From assembly GCA_947459205.1 (NCBI GenBank), contig CANHCR010000025.1:1-34006 (forward strand): DNA of 34,006 bases, in the 5' to 3' direction. Shown here one piece after another: positions 16,974 through 25,863 of the stretch. Within the stretch, counting starts at the first letter, position 1. The number at the start of each line of letters is the position of its first letter. The DNA comes from Caryophanales bacterium. Its GTDB lineage: Bacteria; Bacillota; Bacilli; Paenibacillales; CANHCR01. The notes beneath the pieces were generated by a model that did not search any database, was not told where the DNA came from, and was given only the letters and a program-made list of their open reading frames with translations. The position numbers and the translations under genes were made by a program.

Positions 16974-17882
16974 TCACGTCCAATCATACGGAGTGACTTG
17001 ATATACAAAGTAATTGAGCCAGTTAAAATACAACAAATTCGCATGACCGCGCCACTGGACGAGCGACGGTTGCGAAGGATCATTATTTGGAAAATAATTG
17101 ACCGGCACTTCGATTGGACGTTGCAAGCGCACATCACGATCGTATTCTGTCTTCAATGTGTGTGGATCGTATTCACAATGTCCGGTAACGAAGATTTGCC
17201 GTCCATCTTTGGTCGCGACCATATACAATCCTGCTTCTGCTGATTGTGAAAGCACCAGTAGCTCGTCCACTTTGTGAATGTCAGTTACACGTGTTTCGGT
17301 ATGGCGCGAGTGCGGAGCAAAATACGTATCATCAAAACCACGTAACAATGAATGACCAGGTTCATCGATTGAGTGACGAAAGACGCCGAACATTTTTGCT
17401 GGCAACTCGTATTTGGGTACGCCGTAATGATGATACAAACCAGCTTGGGCGCCCCAACAAATGTGCAACGTCGAGTAGACGTTGGTTTTGCTCCAATCCA
17501 TGATCTCCTGCAATTCTTGCCAGTAATCTACTTCCTCAAAATCAAGCAACTCAACCGGTGCACCGGTGATGATCATGCCGTCAAAACGTTGATTGCGTAC
17601 TTCATCGAGACCGATGTAAAACCGCGACAAATGTTCCTTGGGAGTATGTTTCGGGTTGTGCGTCGTGGTATGAAGCAATGTTACATCTACCTGCAGTGGT
17701 GTGTTGCCGAGCAAGCGTAGCAGTTGAGTCTCTGTATCAATTTTGGTCGGCATGAGGTTAAGAATTAAAACGCGAAGCGGACGGATGTCTTGCGACACCG
17801 CCTTTCCTTCTGGCATGATAAAAATATTTTCATTCGATAAAATTTCCGCAGCGGGTAAATCGTCAGGAATTTTGATGGGCAT
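16974..17882 (-). CDS. metA: Homoserine O-acetyltransferase
   Basis: MetA acylates homoserine in the first committed step of methionine synthesis. The 302-aa product has catalytic C142 (HICWGAQAG), H235 and E237 (VTGHCEYD), and Glu at position 111 in TGAPVE. Glu111 marks acetyl-CoA use, whereas Gly111 (TGAPLG in E. coli) marks succinyl-CoA, so this should be an acetyltransferase, in keeping with the adjacent metY. The start follows GGGGAGGTG. Only 48 bp separate it from the upstream CAP-protein gene, leaving no room for a SAM riboswitch or T-box. A TATACT box in that gap could be a promoter -10, but the -35 is unclear, so read-through from the CAP genes is possible. Confidence 0.95.
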   Translation of the reverse strand: MPIKIPDDLPAAEILSNENIFIMPEGKAVSQDIRPLRVLILNLMPTKIDTETQLLRLLGNTPLQVDVTLLHTTTHNPKHTPKEHLSRFYIGLDEVRNQRFDGMIITGAPVELLDFEEVDYWQELQEIMDWSKTNVYSTLHICWGAQAGLYHHYGVPKYELPAKMFGVFRHSIDEPGHSLLRGFDDTYFAPHSRHTETRVTDIHKVDELLVLSQSAEAGLYMVATKDGRQIFVTGHCEYDPHTLKTEYDRDVRLQRPIEVPVNYFPNNDPSQPSLVQWRGHANLLYFNWLNYFVYQVTPYDWT

Positions 17883-17930
17883 CGGTGTTACACCTCCCCG
17901 TTCAGTTGTGCATCATTAACTAGTATACAA

Positions 17931-19619
17931 CTAATTTCGCTTGCGCAATAGATATAAAAATAGCAACAACGCAATGATTAGAGAACAAAGACCGATGACC
18001 AGGATTAACCAATTTTTAAGACCGGTTAACTGGTCTTGTAAAGCTTGGTACGCGGATGACGTTATCGAGCTGGCCGTTTGTAGCGTTTGATTCCACAAAG
18101 CCTGCGCCCCGCTATCTTTTGCGACCTCGGCGTTCGACTTACTCGCGCCACCCTCACCTTCTGATGCTTTATCACCATCGCTACCATCATTGTTACGATC
18201 TGCAGTCTGACCTTGTTGCTCGTTGTCATCTGCAATCATACCCGTAGCAATCTCGCTGCGCTCGCGACTCCATCCATCAGGTCGTTGCCAGTTGGGAATC
18301 GCAAAAAAATTCACTTCATAACTTACATCTACCGGACCTTTGACTCGGTGCATCAATCCTCTTATAGCAACGCGGTATGTGTCACCGTCTCGATACTGGG
18401 CTTCGGAAGGACGGAATACAACGGCCGAAGCATAGTCACCCTTGCTAACATCGATATTAAAAAAATCGTCATTGTCAGATACGGCGCTATCATATTGATT
18501 TAACGTCCACGTTCGCTTCCCTTGCTCGTCCGTCAGTTCGACCGATAGTTTAGTGGATTGTGACAAATCATAGGTCATCGGATTTGGCGTGAACGACCAA
18601 GGAGCCATCGTATTGAAATATTGTGTCGGAAAGAAGCCGGCGCTAGGCCAGGCGATATAATCATAATTGACTTTGGTATTCGTCGCATCGGAAGTGTCGA
18701 ACACTTGCATCACACCATAAGGAACACTTTGCCGCGTGTAGGCCAACCCAAAGCCAATGTTCTTAAGTGGTGGGTGCAAAATCCACCGGCGATGACCGAC
18801 CGCTTCTAAATTATGAATACCGATATCGTCCATGAAACCGACGACCTGTTCACTGAACGTATCAACGCCTGATGAGATGTTGCTCGATGTGGTGGACTGG
18901 TAGCCAATGTCATAAAATGCTCGATTCATAGCTAGCGGTTTACGCGGTTCATGCGTCAATTCATCATTGGCGGCCAGCACCAGCGCCCCGTGTTGCGCTT
19001 TACGATTTAGTTGCTGATCAAGCACGAGCCGGTCAGGCAGTCCTGCCAAATAGCGGACAAAATTGGCCGTTCGAAGACCGTCGAGTAGCATCCCATCTTT
19101 GAGATTCCCAAGTGAGTAGGGAGAATCTGCACTTGGTAACTGGGTAAATTGTTCATTGTATTCGTTGAATGAGAACTGTGCCTTGTTCGCTTTATATTTC
19201 GCGACAATCTCATTTTTACTACGGTCTGCTGTGCTATGGTTGAATGTGCTGGCAGCTACGGAAATCGTTTTGCTCGTCCGCCAAATCTGGCTTTTGTCCG
19301 TTTCTTCAATGCGCAACGAGCAGACGCCAGGACCGACCGCTTTCAAAATATTACCGGGAAGCACGCGAACGACCTTTTCGTCCGTTGAGATGTATACCAA
19401 TTTGTCCGTAACATTTTCACGCTTCAACAATGTTGAACCGCTATAATAGTCACGAAACGCCTGCATCGGATACGTCTCTCCGACTGCCATCACATCCGGC
19501 CATTCCATATAAGATCGTTTCAATTGGCTGAAATTCGATGATTCGGCGCGAACAAGCGCTGTCACCAAAAACAACAAACAAATGGCCAACACCAAGATTC
19601 GTATATTCCTATTTGTCAA
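17931..19619 (-). CDS. Membrane-anchored CAP-domain protein
   Basis: The 562-aa protein has an N-terminal signal/anchor (ILVLAICLLFLVTALVRA), a Big-like beta domain (about 35-120, WPDVMAVGETYPMQ and EKVVRVLPGNILKAVGPGVC), and a CAP/SCP domain (about 165-330) with LLDGLRTANFVRYLAGLP, KAQHGALVLAAND, EVVGHRRWILHPPLKNIGFG-type residues. Another beta region follows, then a low-complexity acidic linker (about 470-505) and a C-terminal membrane helix with a short basic tail (LLRKRN). It should therefore sit on the outside of the membrane. The start is TTG at 19619, overlapping the upstream paralogue by 11 bp; a later TTG is possible. CAP domains in Bacillus such as YkwD lack a firm enzymatic role. 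It is the downstream partner of a tandem duplication. Confidence 0.75.
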   Translation of the reverse strand: MTNRNIRILVLAICLLFLVTALVRAESSNFSQLKRSYMEWPDVMAVGETYPMQAFRDYYSGSTLLKRENVTDKLVYISTDEKVVRVLPGNILKAVGPGVCSLRIEETDKSQIWRTSKTISVAASTFNHSTADRSKNEIVAKYKANKAQFSFNEYNEQFTQLPSADSPYSLGNLKDGMLLDGLRTANFVRYLAGLPDRLVLDQQLNRKAQHGALVLAANDELTHEPRKPLAMNRAFYDIGYQSTTSSNISSGVDTFSEQVVGFMDDIGIHNLEAVGHRRWILHPPLKNIGFGLAYTRQSVPYGVMQVFDTSDATNTKVNYDYIAWPSAGFFPTQYFNTMAPWSFTPNPMTYDLSQSTKLSVELTDEQGKRTWTLNQYDSAVSDNDDFFNIDVSKGDYASAVVFRPSEAQYRDGDTYRVAIRGLMHRVKGPVDVSYEVNFFAIPNWQRPDGWSRERSEIATGMIADDNEQQGQTADRNNDGSDGDKASEGEGGASKSNAEVAKDSGAQALWNQTLQTASSITSSAYQALQDQLTGLKNWLILVIGLCSLIIALLLFLYLLRKRN

Positions 19620-21381
19620 AGGTAATCACCACCGCGTTATAAATCGGTTCCCAACGGACATCTGCAGCGAATGATTCACTAACGAAGCGAAGCGGCACAA
19701 ACACGCGACTTTTGTTGCTAATTGCTGATTGCGATAATGTGACCGTTTTGCCGTCTACCGTTGCACTTTTTTGACCCACTCGCAACATCACTTTGCGAGT
19801 TCCTTTCATTGCTGTAATCGTCTGCGTCGCGTTGTTAAACGAGATGCTAGCCCCTAAGTTCTCAAGGATACCACGCAACGGTACAAGCACACTGCCATTC
19901 ACGCGCAACGGAGCTTGATCGTATATTTTCTGCTTGCCATTGATGTAAATCAAAATCTCATTTCTGCCGGTCGCACGTTGCACTTCCGCAGTTGAAGGAT
20001 AGTCGATGTTTGATGCCGCTCCTTGCACTTGCTCAAGCCCAAAAAACTTCACCTGATAAGTAATCGTTTTTAACCCCTGTGTTTTATGGCGTACGCCACT
20101 GACCGTCACGGTAAATGTGTCACCATGATCAATTTCAATGGATGGATCAGGGCGAAACATGATGGCGAATGGGATGCCGCTCCCTTTTTTACTAATGTTA
20201 AAAAATTCTCCCGTTTCTCGAACCGCGCTGTCGTTCGCGTTCAGCGTCCATGTTTTTCCGCCGCGCTCACTTAAGGTGACAGCAATCGAGCCCGTATCGG
20301 TAGCATCATAAATGGCAGGATTGAGCGAAAGCGACCAAACAGCTGCTGGGTCGAAGAAGTCGAGCGGAAAATGACCGGCAGACGGCCAACCAATCGTATC
20401 ATAAATGACCTTCGTGCCGATATTGCCGCTATTATCGAACACCTGCATCGTGCCATAAAACTGATTGTCCGCCGATTTTGCCATGCCAAAACCAATCTTC
20501 TTCAAACTAGGATTCATAATCCATCGCCGGTGACCGACTTCTTCGACGTTATTCAGACCGAGATCATCCATAAACCCGCGCACCTGACCATCCAACGTCT
20601 CCATTCCATAGGAAAGATTGCTAGTGGACGTAGACTGATAGCCTTTTTTATAAAAGGCATCGTCCATGCTGGCAGGCTTCTGCGGCGTGTGGTCGAGTTC
20701 GTTCCAAGTCGCATTAAGCACGGCGCCATGTTGCGCCTGCAAGTTCAGCGCCATATCCAATTCCAAGTTGCTCGGCAATCCTGATAAATATCGGACAAAA
20801 TTCGCCATCCGCAGGCCATCCTGCAAAAATCCATCAGCCAATTTACCGGTGGCATATGGACTTTGGATACGCGGCGCACTGACGAACGGGTTGCCCGAAA
20901 AAAGCGGCACATTCCGCTCAAAGACAGCCTTAATTTGTTCCGGCGTCAGTTTCATTTTATCTGCAACAATGTGCTGCTTTGCGGCGACGGCGATTGTTTT
21001 GCTCGTCGTCCATTTCGTGGTCGTCGTGGTCGTCGTATTGCCAGAAGTGGTAACTGTCTTGATTTCCAAACGCAAGGTGGTCGAACCCGCCGCTACTCCT
21101 TGCAACGTTTTGCCGTCCGCCATCACACGAACAACCTTGTCATTCAACGACACATACTTCCAACTGCTCTGCAACGCTTCTTTAGCGATCACTTTACCAT
21201 TTTTGTAATAGACGTCTGCAGGTTGCATGACATACGTTTCGCCAATATTCAACACGTCTGGCCAGTCATAATAATCCCGCTCCGTTTTATCATAATCGGA
21301 GGGAGTCGCCATGCTCACCGATCCGAAAAAGAAACCGCATATCATCGAAAAAACCAAAATCAGTTTTGCCAACTTCGCCAT
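19609..21381 (-). CDS. Secreted CAP-domain protein with stalk (copper amine oxidase N-like) domain
   Basis: The 590-aa product has a signal peptide (MAKLAKLILVFSMICGFFFG..., cut near SMA), a Big-like domain (about 35-130, DKVVRVMADGKTLQGVAAGS), a CAP domain (about 175-340, with MANFVRYLSGLPSNLELDMA and VGHRRWIMNPSLKKIGFGMA) and a C-terminal stalk domain (about 475-590, EILIYINGKQKIYDQAPLRV, LVPLRGILENLGASI and VFVPLRFVSESFAADVRWE). The stalk domain is common in surface proteins of Paenibacillus and relatives. It shares Big and CAP domains with the next gene, which ends in a membrane helix instead. The ATG follows GGGGGAA. A terminator separates it from gerC. Ligand or enzymatic role is unknown; a cell-wall function is likely. 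Confidence 0.8.
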   Translation of the reverse strand: MAKLAKLILVFSMICGFFFGSVSMATPSDYDKTERDYYDWPDVLNIGETYVMQPADVYYKNGKVIAKEALQSSWKYVSLNDKVVRVMADGKTLQGVAAGSTTLRLEIKTVTTSGNTTTTTTTKWTTSKTIAVAAKQHIVADKMKLTPEQIKAVFERNVPLFSGNPFVSAPRIQSPYATGKLADGFLQDGLRMANFVRYLSGLPSNLELDMALNLQAQHGAVLNATWNELDHTPQKPASMDDAFYKKGYQSTSTSNLSYGMETLDGQVRGFMDDLGLNNVEEVGHRRWIMNPSLKKIGFGMAKSADNQFYGTMQVFDNSGNIGTKVIYDTIGWPSAGHFPLDFFDPAAVWSLSLNPAIYDATDTGSIAVTLSERGGKTWTLNANDSAVRETGEFFNISKKGSGIPFAIMFRPDPSIEIDHGDTFTVTVSGVRHKTQGLKTITYQVKFFGLEQVQGAASNIDYPSTAEVQRATGRNEILIYINGKQKIYDQAPLRVNGSVLVPLRGILENLGASISFNNATQTITAMKGTRKVMLRVGQKSATVDGKTVTLSQSAISNKSRVFVPLRFVSESFAADVRWEPIYNAVVITFDK

Positions 21382-21441
21382 CTGCTCATTCCCCCGTCAA
21401 TCATAACATTCGCCAATCATTGTGTTATTAGTTTACCACAG

Positions 21442-21462
21442 AAAAACGCGCGTTGCGCATTT
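21442..21462 (-). terminator. Terminator of the rhodopsin-ger operon
   Basis: On the minus strand an 8-bp stem (AAATGCGC with GCGCGTTT, one G-T pair) and a 3-nt loop run into a short T tract, directly after the gerC stop. It marks the end of the four-gene germination unit. Confidence 0.65.
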
Positions 21463-21467
21463 CTCGT

Positions 21468-22571
21468 TCAATACAAAATCCCCGTGCGCTCGATTTGCAC
21501 GTCGACTTCCACATGAACTGGAATCTTCGCAAATTGTTCATTCCACTTCATTTTCTGATACCCCTCTCGCCATTTGACACGCGCCATGTTGCGCAAATGA
21601 AGCAATTCGAGCTTGTGTCTTTTTTGGACGATCGCAAGCACTTCCTCAGTCAGTTGACGCAAGTCATTTTCAATCGCTAACTCCAGTTGCTCGAACTCAT
21701 CGATGCGCATTTTGTCCGGCACCCACGGATTGATTTCCAGCACTTCGTCTTTGAATATAAAATGCATGAAAATAGTAGGTTGTCCACTAGCCACCCGCCA
21801 TTCCACCTTGCGTTTTGGACCAAAGATGCGCACGGTAGTCGCTTTGGCTGTACGCTCACCGATCTTCAGCGAACCGGTCGTATACACGGCATGTTGCAGA
21901 TAGCCACTCAGCATTAGAAAAGCGATGGTTTGCCGCTCATCCAGTTCACCGACCAACATTCCATCGTCGAACAGCGCCAACCCTGCAAAGCGAATGACTC
22001 GTTGATTCTGTTCAAACGTTAATAGTGGCAAAGAGAAGTGAGCGAAATTTTGCTCGATATTGAAAATCACGTTTTTGATATCATACGCATGCTCCCCGAC
22101 TTTTGTTTCCGAACTAGAAACAATCTCATGTATCGCTTTACCGTTTATCGGATTTTTCATTTTTTTGCTGTCAAAAAAGTCGCGAACCTGCCCTTTCGCC
22201 ACCATGACAAGCGCATCACTGCGCAGTTGCGGATCGCGATAAAAAATATCCAAATAAGGCTTGATTCCCTTTTTCGCGATTTCCTCAGAGAACAGCACCA
22301 CCTGAATATGACTGAGGGCGATATATTTATCGGAACGGTCACGAATCGCACGGATGGCGTCACTAATCGAACTTCCCTCTGCACTGAGTGATTCATTCGC
22401 TTCCTGGTAGGTAATGCCCATTGCCGTGACAAGAATTCGCTCTGGGTCGCGTTCACTGATATCAATCCCTAGTGCATTGACGATGAATTTCTCCTCAAGC
22501 GGCAAATAATCCCAGCAACCGCTTAGCAGCAGATTGCACGCACAAATCACAATGATAATCGCTGTTCTCAT
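21468..22571 (-). CDS. gerC: Ger(x)C family spore germination lipoprotein
   Basis: GerC subunits are lipoproteins on the outer face of the spore inner membrane and part of the germinant receptor complex. The 367-aa product has a lipobox LLSGC with lipidated C19, followed by WDYLPLEEKFIVNALGIDIS, the family N-terminus, and domains with DKYIALSHIQVVLFSEE, FFDSKKMKNPINGKAIHEIV and a helical C-terminal domain. Length is close to GerAC (about 370 aa). ATG 22571 is chosen because AAGGAG precedes it by 9 bp and it overlaps the gerB stop by 4 bp; an in-frame TTG at 22595 lies upstream without a Shine-Dalgarno. It is the last gene of the operon. Confidence 0.93.
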   Translation of the reverse strand: MRTAIIIVICACNLLLSGCWDYLPLEEKFIVNALGIDISERDPERILVTAMGITYQEANESLSAEGSSISDAIRAIRDRSDKYIALSHIQVVLFSEEIAKKGIKPYLDIFYRDPQLRSDALVMVAKGQVRDFFDSKKMKNPINGKAIHEIVSSSETKVGEHAYDIKNVIFNIEQNFAHFSLPLLTFEQNQRVIRFAGLALFDDGMLVGELDERQTIAFLMLSGYLQHAVYTTGSLKIGERTAKATTVRIFGPKRKVEWRVASGQPTIFMHFIFKDEVLEINPWVPDKMRIDEFEQLELAIENDLRQLTEEVLAIVQKRHKLELLHLRNMARVKWREGYQKMKWNEQFAKIPVHVEVDVQIERTGILY

Positions 22572-23668
22572 GCGCTTCCTCTCCTTCTTTTCCAAGTATC
22601 AATGACGAGCAGTAACGGTGTAAGAATCATCGATATGCCGACAGAGGTAGAAAAGATATACAGAAACCAGCGCTCCATTTCTTCGATGCTGATCGATATG
22701 AACGAGAAACTGTAGACGATGACGGCCAAGGTTACGATGATGACGTTGCGTCGCTGGATCCCTGTTACGTGACCAATTTCTAGAACGGCGCGGTAAAAAT
22801 ACATGGTGTTTGTTTTGAATAGCACGAGAAACCAGAAGAGGATGAAGATCATGTCGGTTCGTTCCAAAATCGGCATCGAAACGAGTGCGACATATTGTAC
22901 CGATGGCGCCCATATTTTTGCAAGATAATCAAGCGGATACACAAGTTGTTGCGTGATTACGGCAAGTATGAACAAGACACTAACAAAAGTCACCGCCCAA
23001 AGCGCGTGCATCATCGATTTTCGTTGGTCAATTACATAGGGATAATAGGTCTGCAACACTTCGTAGCCGGCATAAGCGAACAGTACCGCGAGTGTACCTG
23101 ACACGAACGTACCAGCGTCATTTTCGAATAGCGGCAACAAATGGTAGATGTCGCCATGATTCATGACAGGTGAAACAAAAAACAAATTGAAAGGCAATGA
23201 GATGAAAAAAATGAGTACTGTCACACGACCGAGCGTACGCAGCCCACAAACGGAAACATAGACCGTGAGCAACAGTAGCAGTAGCGAAAGTACATAGGCT
23301 GGCGTCATCAGCAAAATGTACGTGTTAAACAGTCGCCCTGTATACCATAGAGTCACGCCACAGGAGAGCGCGCCCAGTGCGATGATGACGATGCCGACCA
23401 ATTTGCCGAGCCATTTGCCGAGCAGCCGCTCTGCATATTGTGTGACGGTTAAATCGGGATAACGCGCCGCTAATTTCATCATCATCCACGTGTTGATGAA
23501 CACAATGATGCTAGCCGCCATGGTCACAAACCAGCCGTCACGTGCGGCGTTTTCGGTCGCGATTCGTCCAATGAAGAGAGGACCTAGACTTAACATGACA
23601 CCGACGATAATGGTGCCCATTTGAAATGCGCTAATCATCATGGATGGCGGCCGTTGCGAGATGTTCAT
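22568..23668 (-). CDS. gerB: GerB family spore germination permease-like subunit
   Basis: GerB subunits are integral membrane proteins of the APC superfamily (PF03845) that bind germinants in characterised receptors. The 366-aa product is hydrophobic throughout with about ten membrane helices and family segments such as ISAFQMGTIIVGVMLSLGPL, TVTQYAERLLGKWLGKLVGI, PLFENDAGTFVSG and FAYAGYEVLQTYYPYV. ATG 23668 is preferred; it shares one base with the gerA stop (TGATG) and AAAGGAG lies 9 bp upstream. Overlaps on both sides imply fixed stoichiometry with GerA and GerC. The natural ligand cannot be read from the sequence. Confidence 0.93.
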   Translation of the reverse strand: MNISQRPPSMMISAFQMGTIIVGVMLSLGPLFIGRIATENAARDGWFVTMAASIIVFINTWMMMKLAARYPDLTVTQYAERLLGKWLGKLVGIVIIALGALSCGVTLWYTGRLFNTYILLMTPAYVLSLLLLLLTVYVSVCGLRTLGRVTVLIFFISLPFNLFFVSPVMNHGDIYHLLPLFENDAGTFVSGTLAVLFAYAGYEVLQTYYPYVIDQRKSMMHALWAVTFVSVLFILAVITQQLVYPLDYLAKIWAPSVQYVALVSMPILERTDMIFILFWFLVLFKTNTMYFYRAVLEIGHVTGIQRRNVIIVTLAVIVYSFSFISISIEEMERWFLYIFSTSVGISMILTPLLLVIDTWKRRRGSA

Positions 23669-25095
23669 CAATTGCGACTCCTTTGCTTCGGTAAACGAAT
23701 AATCATATCGCGCATCTCGCGCAAGTTGAATGGACTGAGCGGCGACAAATAGGCCTTGCCAAGCGGATGCAAATGACAGAGTTGAATAAGCCAGAACATG
23801 ATGGAGACAATCAAACCGTAGCCACCGAACAATGATGCTAGGATTAGGTTTGCATAGCGCAGCACTTGCAACGAATAACTGGTCGATAAGCGCGGCATGG
23901 CGAACCCGGATATGGTGGTGATGGCGACGACGATAATGACACCAGGTGAAATGAGATTCGCCGATATGGCGGCCTGACCAATAACGATCGCCCCTGCCAC
24001 GCCGATAATTTGCCCCAATTTGGTCGGCAACCGCAAGATTGCCTCAAGGATGAGATCAATCATGATTTGCATAATCAAAATTTCGAATAACGGCGGAAAC
24101 GGCACCTGCTCTCGTTTTGACATCAGGATTTCCACCAATTTCATAGGGATGAGATGTGCGTGATAGGTTACTAGACTTAAATAGACCGCCGATAAGTGCG
24201 CCGATAGCATGAACCCACCGAAGCGCAAGAAACGATGAATGGTCGCGGAAATGAAGCGCTGGTAATAGTCATCAGGCGAACTGAGCAGATTAAAAAAAGT
24301 GGCAGGACCGATGAGCGCTGTCGGACTTCCATCGACCAACAAAGCAATGCGCCCGTCTAGCAGTTCGGCGGCTACTTTGTCGGAACGTTCGGTATTCATG
24401 AATTCATCAAACGGTGAAAGCGGATGGTTGACGAGCAACTCTTCCAGTTGACCGCTATCAAAAATGGCATCGGTGCGAATGTTGCGTAATTTGTCCTCGA
24501 CCCTTTGAACCAAGTGTTGTTCGGTTATGTCTTGTAAAAAAAGGAGCGTGCACGTGGTACGCGTGCGTTCACCGATGACATATTGGCGCGCGACCAGTTC
24601 GACTCCTTTCAAGCGTTTGCGGATGAGACCGACGTTCACCTGGATGTCCTCGGTGAAACTGTCGCGTGGTCCGCGTGAGACGAATTCGTTGACGGGCTCT
24701 TCGATGCCGCGCGATAGATTGCGCGGGGCGTGCACGAGGATGGCGGTCTGTTCATCCTGAGCCAGTAGAACGAGATACCCATCCTTCAATGCGACCGTAA
24801 TGTCCGCAAAGTGCAAAACCTCCTTCACAATCGTCAGAGCGGATAGCGATTGTTGTAGTTCCCCCCAAGTTTGCACGTGCAACAGTCGTTCGGCAATCTG
24901 TTCACGAATGAATTTGTCATCTGTCAAACTGCGGAAGTAGCACATTTTTGTCACGAGATTTGTTGCACCCGCCAAATAAACGGTTCGCGTGACAAAGTCG
25001 AGGTGATCAGCAAAAGTTTCCTGAAGCCGTTCGCTTACTCGTTGCGGAGTGTCATGGAACAATGACTGAAGCCAACGAACAACACTTTTGATCAT
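23668..25095 (-). CDS. gerA: GerA family spore germination receptor subunit
   Basis: GerA subunits (PF03323) oligomerise in the spore inner membrane and are thought to form the ion channel that opens at germination. The 475-aa product has a soluble N-terminal part (about 1-260) with ITVALKDGYLVLLAQDEQTA and EEPVNEFVSRGPRDSFTEDI, the family hallmark NVGLIRKRLK, then ELLDGRIALLVDGSPTALIG and a C-terminal membrane part with IPMKLVEILMSKREQVPFPP and LGQIIGVAGAIVIGQAAISA. Length is typical of GerAA. GGAGGTG lies 7 bp before the ATG, which overlaps the stop of the rhodopsin gene by 4 bp (ATGA). It is translationally coupled to rhodopsin and gerB. Confidence 0.95.
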   Translation of the reverse strand: MIKSVVRWLQSLFHDTPQRVSERLQETFADHLDFVTRTVYLAGATNLVTKMCYFRSLTDDKFIREQIAERLLHVQTWGELQQSLSALTIVKEVLHFADITVALKDGYLVLLAQDEQTAILVHAPRNLSRGIEEPVNEFVSRGPRDSFTEDIQVNVGLIRKRLKGVELVARQYVIGERTRTTCTLLFLQDITEQHLVQRVEDKLRNIRTDAIFDSGQLEELLVNHPLSPFDEFMNTERSDKVAAELLDGRIALLVDGSPTALIGPATFFNLLSSPDDYYQRFISATIHRFLRFGGFMLSAHLSAVYLSLVTYHAHLIPMKLVEILMSKREQVPFPPLFEILIMQIMIDLILEAILRLPTKLGQIIGVAGAIVIGQAAISANLISPGVIIVVAITTISGFAMPRLSTSYSLQVLRYANLILASLFGGYGLIVSIMFWLIQLCHLHPLGKAYLSPLSPFNLREMRDMIIRLPKQRSRN

Positions 25096-25766
25096 CTCCG
25101 CTCACCTCCACTTAATTGCCAGACGGCTAAGATAAGCAAGCCGGCTTTGACGAACACTTGTCCAAGAGCAAGCGCATCAACCATCGCGGGTGCACTCAAC
25201 CAACCAGTAGCGAATGGACCAAGCAACCAAATAATAGGAAAATAGAGCCACCCGACGGTGACCAGGAGTGCTAACGCGACAAATGTGCGATAGACCGGGC
25301 GCGCTTGTTTTTGTGATTGTTCAAGCAAATGGCGCCAGATGGTATACAAAATGTAGCCCAGCATTATGCCAGCAGCAGTAAACATCATCGTGCTCAACAA
25401 ACCGTTTGCCCGTTCCGCCATCATGCCGAATATGAGCATGAGTACGTTCGAAGCAATCAGGCGCAGCGGAAGTTTGATCGTTTGATGTGTTGCTTTGGAG
25501 AAATCGGCGTGTGCCAACGTCCACATTATGATGAGCGTGAATGGCGTTGTCCAAAACCAGTCGGCATAGAATGGTACTAATGGTGAATGGCTATCGATAT
25601 CGGCAACTAACCAAGCAATGAAAAGCGTACCCATTGTTTTGAGCAAAAATAAGTGCCAGATGCGTTCATACTTTACTTCTCGCCGGTGTAAATACAGAAG
25701 TACCCATAGTGAAATCCATAAACACCAAATATATACGTCCACCCACCACGAACTGATTGCATCCAT
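25092..25766 (-). CDS. Microbial rhodopsin, first gene of a germination receptor operon
   Basis: The 224-aa, seven-helix protein matches the bacteriorhodopsin family (PF01036). Helix C reads YADWFWTTP (67-75), matching YADWLFTTP of bacteriorhodopsin, with counterion D69 (D85) and T73 (T89). Helix F reads WLYFPIIW (173-180), matching WSAYPVVW. Helix G has the Schiff-base lysine K207 (K216) in QVFVKAGLLIL. Helix spacing agrees with one constant offset of 9 across helices F and G. Unusual residues are F66 for R82, I80 for the proton donor D96, F176 for Y185 and Q203 for D212. AAGGAG lies 7 bp before the ATG. The stop overlaps gerA. A light sensor for germination is inferred. A pump is less likely without a D96 equivalent. 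No retinal synthesis gene is in the window. Confidence 0.87.
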   Translation of the reverse strand: MDAISSWWVDVYIWCLWISLWVLLYLHRREVKYERIWHLFLLKTMGTLFIAWLVADIDSHSPLVPFYADWFWTTPFTLIIMWTLAHADFSKATHQTIKLPLRLIASNVLMLIFGMMAERANGLLSTMMFTAAGIMLGYILYTIWRHLLEQSQKQARPVYRTFVALALLVTVGWLYFPIIWLLGPFATGWLSAPAMVDALALGQVFVKAGLLILAVWQLSGGERR

Positions 25767-25834
25767 CGTCTCACTCCTTCAGCTTCATTTTTGCCAATTT
25801 CGACCGATTTATGCGACGAACGTTGATTCATTCA

Positions 25835-25863
25835 CTGACAGACTGTGAGGAAACGGTTACAAT
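25835..25863 (+). promoter_or_regulatory. Sigma-A promoter of the methyltransferase gene
   Basis: CTGACA (25835-25840) and TACAAT (25858-25863) are separated by 17 bp on the plus strand. Transcription begins near 25870, about 30 nt before the TTG start. It faces away from the rhodopsin operon in the same 136-bp gap. Confidence 0.7.

Noticed and set aside
21468-25095. Reading the ger genes as a spore-independent transporter set
   Set aside because: All three subunits have the expected lengths and family motifs of GerA, GerB and GerC and are in the standard order.
25775-25850. Possible sigma-G promoter (GAATG and CATAAAT) before the rhodopsin gene
   Set aside because: The two elements are only 15 bp apart instead of about 17-18, and the -10 deviates from the consensus, so it is not reported as a feature.
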